A stretch of 64,000 nt of DNA from Firmicutes bacterium UBA5286 (GCA_002408465.1 DHSM01000001.1:16544-80543); one strand, 5' to 3'; counted from the stretch's first letter, positions 24,305 through 33,026 are shown. The notes: generated by a model not told the origin, from the letters alone. Made by a program: numbers and translations.

Positions 24305-24658
24305 TCAGCCCTCCAGCCAAATTTCCACTCGGTCGCCTTCATTGTCCACCTCAAGAATTTGGCCAAGTTCTCCTGCTTCAATGGCCTGGTCAATTTCATC
24401 TCGATCAATTTGAGCATTGGCAAAGCGGCTACCAAATTTCAGCAGTTTCTCTGCCCATTCCACAGGCACCCGCAGGTTGATGCGGTCAGCGCTGTTATTC
24501 CCTTCGAAGACGCGAATACGCAACCAGCGGGGCTTGCCCTGGGGTTGCTGAACCCTGGGGGCATCTTTTTCAAGGGCCTCGAGGAGCTCAGCCCCCTGGG
24601 CAGGGGTGATTTTGCCCTGGGCAATCATTTCGAGAATCTGCATTCTCTCATCATTCAT
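24305..24658 (-). CDS. Short protein with N-terminal two-helix GKITPAQGAELLEAL motif
   Basis: 117 residues, paralogue of the downstream 126-residue protein. Residues 6-30 hold the two-helix motif; residues about 42-80 (WLRIRVFEGNNSADRINLRVPVEWAEKLLKFG) align with the same region of its neighbour. The acidic C-terminus (DNEGDRVEIWLEG) is conserved in style. The ATG at 24656-24658 overlaps the end of the upstream DUF4097 gene by 8 bp, which implies translational coupling. Confidence 0.78.
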   Translation of the reverse strand: MNDERMQILEMIAQGKITPAQGAELLEALEKDAPRVQQPQGKPRWLRIRVFEGNNSADRINLRVPVEWAEKLLKFGSRFANAQIDRDEIDQAIEAGELGQILEVDNEGDRVEIWLEG

Positions 24659-25664
24659 TGTGATGATCCCCTTTCAGGGCTTCCAGCAAATCATCGGCCT
24701 CATCGATGGAAATTGTGCCCTGCTCCAACATTCTCAAGATCTTTAAGGACTCTTCATCCTGCATCTGCCAGTGAGTATCTATAGCGGCGGCAGGGGGAAC
24801 CAAGCAGGCGCTGACCAGGCCGGAGGAACTGGCCACAGTGATATTGCCCTCTCCCTGATTGAGACTGCCCTTGATGCGGTTATCCCCCCGCTGCAGAGCA
24901 TCCAAGCCCAAGCCATCGACATCCAGGTGCCTGCCCCGGAAATCAAAGCAGGCGGATATGTTCTCAGGCACATGAAGGTCAATCTCCCCGGATCGGGTTG
25001 CCAGCTCCCAGCGGCCGGGAACGGGCCCGGGCAGAAACGCATCGATATCGCCGCTGCCGCAGTCTACATAGACATTGCGACCGAAGACATCCCGGAGCTC
25101 CACATTGCCATTGCCGGTGTCAATATGCACAGGCCCGCGGAAATGGATAACTTGGACTTGGCCGCTGCCGGTGTCGGCAGAAACAGACCCGGAACTGTCC
25201 TGAATTTTCACCGAACCGGAGCCGGTATCACAGACAAAGTTTCCCTGACTGGACAGGATTTCCACATTGCCGCTGGAACTGTCAATCCCGATTTTGCCCT
25301 CGCACTGGCCCAAGCGGACGTTGCCGCCGGTGCAGTCTATTTCAAGATCTCCCTGCCAATTCTCAATGGAAACGGCACCGCCGGTAAAATCAATCCGCCC
25401 CCGGCCACGGATGCCGGCCATGTCAATTTCTATATTAGTGCCGTCGATGTTGACGTCGCTGTTCCTGGGCAGGTAAACCTTGCAGCTGCAGCGACGAGAG
25501 CTGTCCAGGATAATTTTGCTTCCCCTCTGCTTAACTTCGGCACCGGTACAATCCTCCACCCGAACGGTGTCGCCGTCCCAGCCCCGGATAAAAATGGAGC
25601 CTTCAGTAACATCTGCCGCCAGCCGCGGCCGGCCCTGACAGACAAAAATATGTTCAGCAGTCAA
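24651..25664 (-). CDS. DUF4097 beta-helix protein with C-terminal two-helix motif
   Basis: 337 residues. Residues about 20-290 are a DUF4097 (adhesin-like) right-handed beta-helix: many 18-20-residue rungs rich in G-N-V-x-L/I-x-x-x-x-G, for example VDIDGTNIEIDMAGIRG and GSVKIQDSSGSVSADTGSGQVQV. Residues about 306-330 carry the two-helix motif (LKILRMLEQGTISIDEADDLLEAL). No signal peptide is visible, so it is probably cytoplasmic. The start is TTG at 25662-25664, nine bases after AGGAGG. Domain order is the reverse of the other DUF4097 protein of the operon. Confidence 0.82.
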   Translation of the reverse strand: MTAEHIFVCQGRPRLAADVTEGSIFIRGWDGDTVRVEDCTGAEVKQRGSKIILDSSRRCSCKVYLPRNSDVNIDGTNIEIDMAGIRGRGRIDFTGGAVSIENWQGDLEIDCTGGNVRLGQCEGKIGIDSSSGNVEILSSQGNFVCDTGSGSVKIQDSSGSVSADTGSGQVQVIHFRGPVHIDTGNGNVELRDVFGRNVYVDCGSGDIDAFLPGPVPGRWELATRSGEIDLHVPENISACFDFRGRHLDVDGLGLDALQRGDNRIKGSLNQGEGNITVASSSGLVSACLVPPAAAIDTHWQMQDEESLKILRMLEQGTISIDEADDLLEALKGDHHNE

Positions 25665-25676
25665 TTTTCTCGCCTC

Positions 25677-26012
25677 CTAATCCCGGCTAATCTTATACCA
25701 GCGATCCTGGCCCAGCAAGGCTGATACAATCAAGCTGACGCCCAGCAGGCCCACGAAAATCCAGAAAGCCAGCCAGAAGGAGATGTGGTAGTACTTGGCG
25801 GCAGCGATTACACCGCCTAAGGCCACTAAAAACAGGCCGCCGAACAGTTTATCATGGTCGATGCGCCGCCCTCTGATGCCGTATTTCTTGATGAGGCCGG
25901 TGCGGATTAAGGCCATTTGCCGAAAATGATGTAGCAAGATAGCAAGAACAATAATGCCGGCTGCTGTATAGCCAACAGCAGGGATAGTCAGCATATCCAA
26001 AATTTTTTCCAT
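25677..26012 (-). CDS. Small integral membrane protein
   Basis: 111 residues with three predicted membrane helices (about 10-30, 54-72, 78-100) and a basic loop (LIKKYGIRGRRIDHDK) between the first two. It resembles LiaI/LiaF- or PspC-region membrane proteins in size and place beside DUF4097 genes, but I see no defining signature. ATG at 26010-26012 has GAGGAGG. It is the third gene of the operon and the only clear membrane component, so it may anchor the soluble partners. Confidence 0.75.
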   Translation of the reverse strand: MEKILDMLTIPAVGYTAAGIIVLAILLHHFRQMALIRTGLIKKYGIRGRRIDHDKLFGGLFLVALGGVIAAAKYYHISFWLAFWIFVGLLGVSLIVSALLGQDRWYKISRD

Positions 26013-26025
26013 TAATATATCCTCC

Positions 26026-27030
26026 TCATTCCAGTTCTTGAATGCCGATACTGCCATTTACCGAGCGCAAGTACAGGCTGATTTTATGCTGGGCGTAATC
26101 CCAGTTATCCGTTGTGCCATCGATCTTGCGGCCGGCGCCCAGCCGCTGCACGCTGAATTTGTCCGTCAAGACAGAATGTTCTAAGCGCACATTTCCCGAG
26201 GTGGCCCGGGCGTCCACAGCGAAACCAATATCTTCCCGGGCGGGCAATTGCACTTTGATGCGCCCGTTTACTGTTTTCAGACTGATCCTACTGTCTTCCG
26301 CCATATTGAACAGGCTGATGCTGCCGTTGGTGGTCCTGGCTTCCACATGCTCAAGACCGCCTTCCAGGCTGATGCTGCCGTTGACGGTGCTGGCAGAGAC
26401 ATCAGCGCCGGTAACCTTGCTAGCCCGTACAGCCCCGTTGACGGTGCTGAGATTAATCCCATTGACATCAATGGCGCTAATGTCAATGGCCCCGTTTTTA
26501 CTGACAACTCGGCCGGCATACACATGGCCGGCAGGCAGCCGCAGGCGCAGGGAAATGTTGACCCGGTTCCCCAGATTCCGGCATTCACTATCCCCAGCCT
26601 TTAAGCGCTGGCCATCATAATCAGCAAACTTGTAGCCGGAAACTATTTCTTCTGCCTGCTCCCGAGTGCCTGCATTTACCCGCTTGATGACCTCCAGATG
26701 AAAGCTTCCGTCTTCAGAGGGTTCTACCCGCAGAGTGCCATTGCGCACATCCAGATCCAGCTCCACCTGGCGGCTGCTGAAACTGCCGGTATGACTTTCT
26801 TCCAAAACAATCCTGCTGACATCACCAATGCCGAAACTGAAATTGGCTAAACCCGAGCGCAATGTTTCAACGATATTTTCCATGATGGACATCGGCGGCT
26901 GCCGCTTCTCCAGGGGCGTTTCGGCTTTGGGGGGTTGGCCGCCTAGGTTTTCCAGAAGTTTTTGCGCTTCCTCGACGGTTATCTTGCCCTCACTGAGCAT
27001 ATCGAGAATTATCTTTTGTTCTTCAGACAA
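26026..27030 (-). CDS. DUF4097 (YvlB/LiaG-like) protein with N-terminal two-helix motif
   Basis: 334 residues. Residues 5-29 carry the two-helix motif (QKIILDMLSEGKITVEEAQKLLENL), then a proline-rich linker, then a DUF4097 beta-helix (about 75-334) with repeated TVNGSIS/TTNGSIS/SVNGSIG rungs. YvlB and LiaG of Bacillus have this domain and belong to cell-envelope stress regulons. TTG at 27028-27030 is used as start, six bases after GGGGGAG. It lies 21 bp after the DUF2089 gene. Confidence 0.82.
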   Translation of the reverse strand: MSEEQKIILDMLSEGKITVEEAQKLLENLGGQPPKAETPLEKRQPPMSIMENIVETLRSGLANFSFGIGDVSRIVLEESHTGSFSSRQVELDLDVRNGTLRVEPSEDGSFHLEVIKRVNAGTREQAEEIVSGYKFADYDGQRLKAGDSECRNLGNRVNISLRLRLPAGHVYAGRVVSKNGAIDISAIDVNGINLSTVNGAVRASKVTGADVSASTVNGSISLEGGLEHVEARTTNGSISLFNMAEDSRISLKTVNGRIKVQLPAREDIGFAVDARATSGNVRLEHSVLTDKFSVQRLGAGRKIDGTTDNWDYAQHKISLYLRSVNGSIGIQELE

Positions 27031-27051
27031 CGCATTCTCCCCCTTTCCTGC

Positions 27052-27435
27052 TTACAGTTCCCTAAGCAAATCGATTGCCTCTTCAGAACTGATTTTTCCC
27101 TCATTGAGCTCTTCCAGGATGAGCTTGCGCTTCTCCCTGGCCTCGGGATCGTCCTTGGGAATAGGCTGTGCTTGGTAACCCAGGGACTCAATTAAAGTTT
27201 CCAGCCGATTGCGCACGGTAGGATATGAGATGCCCAGTTCCTTCTCCACCTCTTTAATATTTCCCCGGCACTTGATAAACACCTCGGCAAAAGCCTTTTG
27301 CTCGGAGGGCAGCTGACAGAACTTGCACACGGCAAAGCGGCCATCGATTCCTGTGTTGCAATGGGGACAATGGAGCCGTGTTACATCCAGGCCTGAGTTG
27401 CATATGGGACAGCGGCCCAACATTTGATTGCGCAT
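27052..27435 (-). CDS. DUF2089 zinc-ribbon/HTH regulator with C-terminal two-helix motif
   Basis: 127 residues. Two CxxC pairs (CPIC at 9-12, CPHC at 23-26, and a third, CKFC at 37-40) form zinc ribbons. Residues about 45-90 are a helix-turn-helix (GNIKEVEKELGISYPTVRNRLETLIESLG). Residues about 103-127 carry the operon's two-helix motif (LILEELNEGKISSEEAIDLLREL). It is the first gene of the operon and therefore the likely autoregulator. ATG has AAAGGAG. Confidence 0.87.
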   Translation of the reverse strand: MRNQMLGRCPICNSGLDVTRLHCPHCNTGIDGRFAVCKFCQLPSEQKAFAEVFIKCRGNIKEVEKELGISYPTVRNRLETLIESLGYQAQPIPKDDPEAREKRKLILEELNEGKISSEEAIDLLREL

Positions 27436-27500
27436 CTTTTGACTCCTTTCCAGACTAAATGATTATATAAATTAATCTGCTATCTCAATAACTTGCCTTT

Positions 27501-27529
27501 ATTATACCTGCCCGGGGTTGGGAATGCAA
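27501..27529 (-). promoter_or_regulatory. Predicted sigma-A promoter of the DUF2089/DUF4097 operon
   Basis: On the minus strand: TTGCAT (27524-27529), 17 bp, TATAAT (27501-27506). A second TATAAT-like element lies closer to the gene but with a poor spacer. Confidence 0.65.
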
Positions 27530-27567
27530 CCCATAAGTTAATCTTTTTCATTTCAATCTTAAATAAC

Positions 27568-27588
27568 TTAAGGACGGCTATTGCCGTC
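27568..27588 (-). terminator. Hairpin after uvrC
   Basis: AGGACGGCAATAGCCGTCCT on the minus strand directly follows the uvrC stop codon. The downstream T tract is poor (TTAAGTTATTT), so termination may be partial. Confidence 0.6.
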
Positions 27589-29403
27589 CTATTTTTTCTT
27601 CCTAAACCACTTATACACTTCTTCTGCTGCCGGCCAGGTCATTCCCGGGACGGCAGCAATTTCAGCCACATCTTTGTCCCGAAGATTCTGGATGCTGCCA
27701 AAGGCCCTGAGCAGTGCAGTCCGGCGGGCGGGCCCCACCCCAGGGATGCGCTCCAGTTCCGAGGTTAAGGTCTCCTTGGCCCGCAGGCGCCGGTGATAGC
27801 TGATAGCGAAGCGATGGGCTTCATCCCGGATTTGCTGGAGCAGTTTCAGGGCAGGGTCATCCCGGTCCAGGAGCAGGGGATTGCTCTTGCCGGGCACAAA
27901 CACTTCCTCTTCCCGTTTGGCCAGGCTGACAATGTTAATATCCCCATAGCCCAGAGCTTCTAGCTGCTCCAGGGCGGCAGACAGCTGGCCCTTGCCCCCG
28001 TCCACCACTACCAGGCCCGGCAGGCGGTTAAAGCCCTCTCTGCCCTCTCTAGCCGCCTCAAAGCGGCGGCGGATGACCTGGGCCATGGAGGCAAAGTCAT
28101 CGGGCCCAACAATGTCCCGGATTTTAAAACGACGGTAATCGCCCCTAGCAGGCCGGCCATGTTCAAAGACCACCATTGAAGCCACCGTCTGGCTGCCCTG
28201 AAAATGGGAAATGTCATAGCACTCCATGCGAAAAGGCAGGCGATCTAAACCAAGAGCCCCGGCAAGCTGTTCCAGCACAGCCTTGCCCTGCTCCCGGCTT
28301 TCCCGCTGTTCACGGAGGTCTGCCTCCATATGGGAGGCCAAATTGGCCCGGGCCATGTCCAGCAGCAGCCGCTTTTCCCCCCGCTGGGGCGCCCGCAAGG
28401 AAACCGGCCCCTGGCGCAGGGAACTCAGCCATTCCTCAAGAGCCTCGGTGTCCTCGGGCAGCAGTGATACTAAGATCTCCCGAGGGAGTAAAGAAGCCTC
28501 AGCATAGTAATCCCGGATAAAGGCGCTGATGGCCTCGCCGGCGTCAGCCAGTTCCAATTGTTCAAAACCATGGTATTCATTGCCGAGAACCTTCCCCCCT
28601 CGGACCTTGAGGAGCTGAGCCGCCGCCAGCTCGGCTCCCGCGTCTACAGCCAGCACGTCCAGATTCCAGCGCTGGTTGGTGACAATACGCTGAGGGGCGG
28701 TAAGCTTAGCCAGGGCTGCCAGCTGATTCCGCAGTTCCGCAGCCTTCTCAAAGTTTAAATTGTCGGCGGCCTCACTCATCTGAGCATGCAAATTAGCCTC
28801 CAGCTCCTGATGCCTGCCTTCCAGAAATAAGATGACCTGGTCAACCATGGACCGATAATCCTCGGCGCTGACTTTGCCCTGGCAAGGGGCGAGGCAGCGG
28901 CGGATATGAAAGTTGAGACAGGGCCGGCTCTTGCCCCGAAAATCGCTGCAGGTGCGCAATGGAAAGAGTTTTTTGGCCAGCTTGAGGGTGTCGTTAACTA
29001 CCCCGGAGTTAGGATAGGGGCCAAAGTACCTGGCCTTATCCCGGCTCAGCTTGCGCACCACTTCCAGGCGGGGATAGTCAGAGGCTAAATTTAATTTAAT
29101 ATAGGGATAATCCTTGTCATCCTTGAGGAGAACATTATAGCGGGGCCGATGCTTCTTGATGAGCTGGCCCTCCAGCAGCAGGGCCTCCACCTCGGTGGCA
29201 GTGAGGATATACTCCAAATCCACGGCCAGCCGCTGGATGGCATCCACCTTGGGCGACTGGGCGGCGGCCTCCCCGAAATAGGAGCGCACCCGGCTGCGCA
29301 GATTCTTGGCCTTGCCCACATAGATAATTTCCCCGGCAGTGTCTTTAAAGATGTACACACCGCTGCTAGTAGGCAGCTGCTTAACCTTTTCCGCTAATTC
29401 CAT
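27589..29403 (-). CDS. uvrC: Excinuclease ABC subunit C
   Basis: 604-residue UvrC makes both incisions in nucleotide excision repair. The GIY-YIG nuclease (SGVYIFKDTAGEIIYVGKAKNLRSRV) is at the N-terminus, the UVR motif around residues 195-230, the RNase H-like nuclease (CYDISHFQG) near 400, and a helix-hairpin-helix pair (LERIPGVGPARRTALLRAFGS) at the end. ATG at 29401-29403 follows GGGGTGAGGG. It is usually next to uvrBA; here a 3.8-kb island separates them. Confidence 0.96.
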   Translation of the reverse strand: MELAEKVKQLPTSSGVYIFKDTAGEIIYVGKAKNLRSRVRSYFGEAAAQSPKVDAIQRLAVDLEYILTATEVEALLLEGQLIKKHRPRYNVLLKDDKDYPYIKLNLASDYPRLEVVRKLSRDKARYFGPYPNSGVVNDTLKLAKKLFPLRTCSDFRGKSRPCLNFHIRRCLAPCQGKVSAEDYRSMVDQVILFLEGRHQELEANLHAQMSEAADNLNFEKAAELRNQLAALAKLTAPQRIVTNQRWNLDVLAVDAGAELAAAQLLKVRGGKVLGNEYHGFEQLELADAGEAISAFIRDYYAEASLLPREILVSLLPEDTEALEEWLSSLRQGPVSLRAPQRGEKRLLLDMARANLASHMEADLREQRESREQGKAVLEQLAGALGLDRLPFRMECYDISHFQGSQTVASMVVFEHGRPARGDYRRFKIRDIVGPDDFASMAQVIRRRFEAAREGREGFNRLPGLVVVDGGKGQLSAALEQLEALGYGDINIVSLAKREEEVFVPGKSNPLLLDRDDPALKLLQQIRDEAHRFAISYHRRLRAKETLTSELERIPGVGPARRTALLRAFGSIQNLRDKDVAEIAAVPGMTWPAAEEVYKWFRKKK

Positions 29404-29463
29404 GCCCTCACCCCTTTCCAAGGCCTCCCTTAAATTATAGCATGGATTCCCCAGAAGGGGGCA

Positions 29464-29842
29464 TCAGCTGATATCCCCCAAGCAGCCATCATTTTTTATT
29501 ACCACCCAGGGTGCCAGGAGAAACCCGGTGGCCCCGTAGGCGCATTCCATACTTTTATCGATTACTTGGCTGAGTATCCTGATAATGTTGCTTGTATAGA
29601 TATTTTGATCTTCTGCGACCTTGACCCCATCGGCATAAAAGGAGACCCCTGCAATCCCTGTAAAATCAAGAGTCCGGGGATTCAATCCCTGCTCGATTCC
29701 CTGAATATTGTCTATAACAACTATCCCAGACCTGAAATTCTCCCTTACCCCCAAAAGAAATATACTGGGGCTTGGTCTTTATACCGTTTCTAACCTCAAA
29801 AGAATAACTGGCGTAATCTTGTACCAGACTGTATGCTCGCAT
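29464..29842 (-). pseudogene. Frameshifted small gene of unknown function
   Basis: A good start (ATG at 29840-29842, AAGGAGG five bases upstream) opens a frame reading MRAYSLVQDYASYSFEVRN...KPQYISFGG. At about 29745-29752 the sense continues in another frame: RENFRSGIVVIDNIQGIEQG...to the stop at 29464. The switch lies at a TTTTGGGGG run on the minus strand. Corrected by one base the product would be about 125 residues. It could be a real inactivation, programmed frameshifting or a sequencing error. Product family is not recognised. Confidence 0.55.
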
Positions 29843-29852
29843 TATAGCCTCC

Positions 29853-31100
29853 TTAAACCAACCACAAAGTGGCCAAGGTAATAGCAAGATTTTGCAGGAA
29901 CAACAGCATCCTGGAAGGGTAGCCTACTTCAAGGGTATAGATACAAAAACCCATAAAAGTGCCCAGAGTGACGAGAAAATGAAGCCCAATTTTCCAAAAA
30001 GGGGTCAGCAAATTGACGCCAATAAAGATGCTGGCAACAGCAAACACGATTGCGGGAACCGGCAAAGTTAAAAGAATGAGACGCTTATTAGGGTAGGGCA
30101 AGTTCATCCCCTTTGCCCTACTGACGATTAGACCGGTAAAATCTTTGACAAAAAACTGATTCACAGCAGCAATTGCCATATTTAGACTCAAGGCTAGCAA
30201 GTATGGATTGCAGAAAACGCCGCCGTAAATTGCCCTTAATACTAATAATGCCGCATAGGGCAGAAGAACGACAATCCAGACCCCTTTCGGTTCTCTAAAC
30301 AAACGGATGATGGTCTTCTGACTAAAAACATTGCCTTCATTTATGGGGAACATTGGAAGGTACACAGACCTTTTTACTCCGGAGCGGGCAAGATTTTGGA
30401 TTTGGGCCATTCTGGCGTAATCCGCCTTGGAAACTGCAGCATTTGCTTCATCAATAAAGCTTAAGGAGCTCATATACTTAGAGTAATTAAGGGTAAATCT
30501 GCGGTTTAATCCAATAACTGCAGCCAAAGTTACCAGCAATCCCGGCAGTACGTACCATGCATGTAAACAATAGAACAAAATTGCGTTGGCTAGAAAGGCA
30601 GTTGTTATCAATCTGCTCGCACTCTTGCTTGCATTGTACTTCCCCCAGCTCAGCAGAGAAACAGAATAAAAGAAAAGCCAAAAAACAATTACGAATACAG
30701 CATACTCTGTTCCAAAGGAGAGATTATTAATGATGAAGGCCAGGAAACCCGCCGCAAGCAATAAAGTAATGGCTTTTTTTACATAGAGGATATTGAAAAA
30801 ACCCTTAAGGCATTTGTGATGATAGAAGTTAAACAGAGTGGCGTGGTTTATTAAATATCCAGGCTTTTTGGGCAGCAAAAATATTTTGCAGGAAACCACA
30901 ATAACCGCAGCTTTCAATATGTGAGTATACTTTGCAAAAGGCAATTTCAGCAACAACTGCAACATAGGACCTGAAGAAATGTAGGCGATGGCAATGCCTG
31001 CTGCCACCATGTACATGAAAAATATCTTCCAGTAATTCTTAAGCAGGTGTTTTGTTAACCTGACCTTATTTACAAAGGGCAATGCATATACTTTATTCAT
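29853..31100 (-). CDS. ABC transporter membrane permease
   Basis: A 415-residue, very hydrophobic protein with about 10 predicted membrane helices, the partner of the ABC ATPase it overlaps. It does not show the FtsX, ABC-2 or NatB signature clearly; it resembles the large bacitracin- or lantibiotic-exporter-type permeases only in general. Its codon use is richer in A/T than that of neighbouring genes. ATG at 31098-31100 overlaps the ATPase stop by 8 bp, so translation is coupled. Confidence 0.75.
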   Translation of the reverse strand: MNKVYALPFVNKVRLTKHLLKNYWKIFFMYMVAAGIAIAYISSGPMLQLLLKLPFAKYTHILKAAVIVVSCKIFLLPKKPGYLINHATLFNFYHHKCLKGFFNILYVKKAITLLLAAGFLAFIINNLSFGTEYAVFVIVFWLFFYSVSLLSWGKYNASKSASRLITTAFLANAILFYCLHAWYVLPGLLVTLAAVIGLNRRFTLNYSKYMSSLSFIDEANAAVSKADYARMAQIQNLARSGVKRSVYLPMFPINEGNVFSQKTIIRLFREPKGVWIVVLLPYAALLVLRAIYGGVFCNPYLLALSLNMAIAAVNQFFVKDFTGLIVSRAKGMNLPYPNKRLILLTLPVPAIVFAVASIFIGVNLLTPFWKIGLHFLVTLGTFMGFCIYTLEVGYPSRMLLFLQNLAITLATLWLV

Positions 31101-31833
31101 CTGCTTCAGACCCTTGTATTGGCTCGCCGACAACATGTAAATACAACTCTTCAATGCCTGCCTGGGGGCTGATGCCAAATTGTCTTTTTATCGCATCCAG
31201 TGTGCCCAGACATTTCACCCGCCCTTTGTGAAGGAGAACAAATTCAGCGCAGACTTTTTCTACCACCTGCAATAAGTGGGTAGATATTAAAACTATGCGC
31301 CCAGAGGCAGCGTATTTTTTTAAGATGTCCTTTACGACGCTAATCTGTTTCGGATCCAAGCCTGTAAAGGGTTCGTCGGCAACCAGTATGTCAAAGTCCC
31401 GCAATAAAGCACAGCCTATGGAAAGCTTTTGCTTTGTCCCTCTGGACAGGGCTGCCGGCGTCTTGCGCATATGCTCCTGCAACTCCAGTTGCTCAACTAA
31501 GTCTGCGATGTCAGATTTCGGCTTTTTATACATTGCCGCTATAAGCTGAAAATGTTCTTCAATGCACAATTCCTCATAGTAAATTGGTTCGTCAGGGATA
31601 TAGGCAATTGGGTAGGCATGAAGGGGATAGGAAGCAACGGGGTTCCCCTTAAACAGAATTTCCCCTGCATCGGGCTTTATTTGCCTGACCATTAAGCGAA
31701 TGCTGGTGGTTTTCCCAGCGCCGTTTGCGCCGATGAGACCGACAACGCCGGTATTGGTCAGCTTAAAGGAAACGTCCTGCAAAGCTTGGACATTGCCGTA
31801 ACGCTTAGTAACGCTATTAAATTCAAGCTGCAT
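31093..31833 (-). CDS. ABC transporter ATP-binding protein
   Basis: 246 residues. Walker A GANGAGKT (about 36-43), signature LSRGTKQKL (in place of LSGGQ), Walker B ILVADEP and the H-loop STHLL are present. It belongs to the drug/ABC-2 exporter class of ATPases. ATG at 31831-31833 was chosen; a GTG two codons upstream is an alternative. The downstream overlapping permease completes the transporter. Confidence 0.88.
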   Translation of the reverse strand: MQLEFNSVTKRYGNVQALQDVSFKLTNTGVVGLIGANGAGKTTSIRLMVRQIKPDAGEILFKGNPVASYPLHAYPIAYIPDEPIYYEELCIEEHFQLIAAMYKKPKSDIADLVEQLELQEHMRKTPAALSRGTKQKLSIGCALLRDFDILVADEPFTGLDPKQISVVKDILKKYAASGRIVLISTHLLQVVEKVCAEFVLLHKGRVKCLGTLDAIKRQFGISPQAGIEELYLHVVGEPIQGSEADE

Positions 31834-31839
31834 GTTCAC

Positions 31840-32198
31840 TGCCCCTCCTCACTGGTAATCTGGCCGCAAAAAATTCATGAGATCATCTGCATGCCTGGGT
31901 AGCGGCTGCGTCAAGCTTGTACGCAATATTATACCACGAGCTTGCTGGCACAAATTGTCGAAAAATGTCACATGTATTTCGTAATCCCACAGACATAGAA
32001 ACGGCTAAGCTTTTGATATTACTTGATTTCCCTCCTGCAACTCCTTTGAGCCGAGCAAAATCCCCTCCTGGACAACACGCCAGAAGGGGGTGCGTATTTT
32101 CTTCAGTCATTCTCCATCATGTCCACAAGAGGTCTGTCCTTTATGCTATAGCCTTTCTTGTCGAATTTGCGGCAAAAAGGTACGTCCCCGTTCCGCGC
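31840..32198. other. 359-bp intergenic region
   Basis: No supported gene. It contains a terminator-like hairpin for the upstream ATPase (CCCCTTCTGG/CCAGGAGGGG on the minus strand near 32073-32100, then ATTTTG), an isolated TATAAT (about 31929-31934 on the minus strand), and a REP-like unit at 32173-32196. Confidence 0.55.
32173..32196. repeat. REP-like unit, degenerate copy
   Basis: AAAAAGGTACGTCCCCGTTCCGCG resembles the 6139-6167 unit (AAAAGGAACCGTCCCCGTTG...). It ends 3 bp from the stop codon of the ATPase gene. Confidence 0.5.
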
Positions 32199-32867
32199 TT
32201 AAGCTGTAGCCATTTCTCCGTCCTGCATCCTCAGCACTACATCAGCCTGCTCGGCTATAGCCAGGTCATGGGTGACGATGATGACGCAGCAGTTCTTTTC
32301 ATGGGCCAAACTTTTCAGGATGTTGACGATATTCGCCCCGTTTTCAGTATCCAGGTTGCCGGTGGGCTCATCGGCAAGAATGACCTTGGGTTGGGCGGCC
32401 AGGGCCCGGGCAATAGCGATTCGCTGCTGCTCGCCGCCGCTGAGCATTGCAGGATAACGTTTGAATACTTCTTCTGTCAGCCCCACGCTTTCAATCATTT
32501 CCGCGGCCTTTGCCTTGGCTTCCTTAGCTTTTACCCCCTTTAATTCCAGGGGATACATGACGTTCTCCAGGGCGGTGAGCAGGGGAAACAGGTTGTAGGC
32601 CTGGTAGATGACTGCTACATCCTCCCGGCGGTACTTGTCCCTGTCCATTTTGCCTGTGGGAGTGCCGTTATACACCACCTGTCCGTCTGAAGGCAGGTCC
32701 AGTCCTGCCAGCAGCGAAAGGACGGTGGTCTTGCCGCTGCCGCTTTTGCCGACAATGGCGTAGACCTTGCCCTGTTGGAAAGAATAAGAGGCGTTCTTAA
32801 CTGCTTGTACTGTCTGGTACCTGCTCTTATAGGTGTACGAAACATCTTTCAGACTCAGAATACTCAT
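32199..32867 (-). CDS. LolD/MacB-type ABC ATPase, now orphaned
   Basis: 222 residues of the lipoprotein/antimicrobial-peptide exporter class. Walker A GKSGSGKT, Q-loop IYQAYNLFP, signature LSGGEQQR and Walker B VILADEPTGNLD are intact. ATG at 32865-32867 is nine bases after AAAGGAG. The upstream gene would have been its FtsX-like permease, but only scraps of that gene remain (32872-33024), and no permease follows. It is intact as an ATPase but may have no partner. Confidence 0.88.
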   Translation of the reverse strand: MSILSLKDVSYTYKSRYQTVQAVKNASYSFQQGKVYAIVGKSGSGKTTVLSLLAGLDLPSDGQVVYNGTPTGKMDRDKYRREDVAVIYQAYNLFPLLTALENVMYPLELKGVKAKEAKAKAAEMIESVGLTEEVFKRYPAMLSGGEQQRIAIARALAAQPKVILADEPTGNLDTENGANIVNILKSLAHEKNCCVIIVTHDLAIAEQADVVLRMQDGEMATA

Positions 32868-32871
32868 TTTC

Positions 32872-33024
32872 TCTACTCCTTTGCGGTTAATATTTGCATT
32901 ACATTTACCCGGTTCATGGTCAGAATAGCGATACTGGCTCCCACCAGCTTCTGTACTCAACTACTCCAATAGTCTTAAAAGCCTTATTAGCAGCATCGAT
33001 GCTTTGATTGACGCTCAACCACAT
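32872..33024 (-). pseudogene. Remnant of an FtsX/MacB-like permease with a large internal deletion
   Basis: The last 23 codons before the ATPase read VGASIAILTMNRVNVMQILTAKE-stop, a typical C-terminus of FtsX-like permeases, ending 4 bp before the ATPase start. Directly upstream, in another frame, lies VNQSIDAANKAFKTIGVVEYRS, which looks like part of the N-terminal extracellular domain of large clostridial permeases of this kind. The middle of the gene is missing, with the junction near 32943. Confidence 0.6.
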
Positions 33025-33026
33025 AT

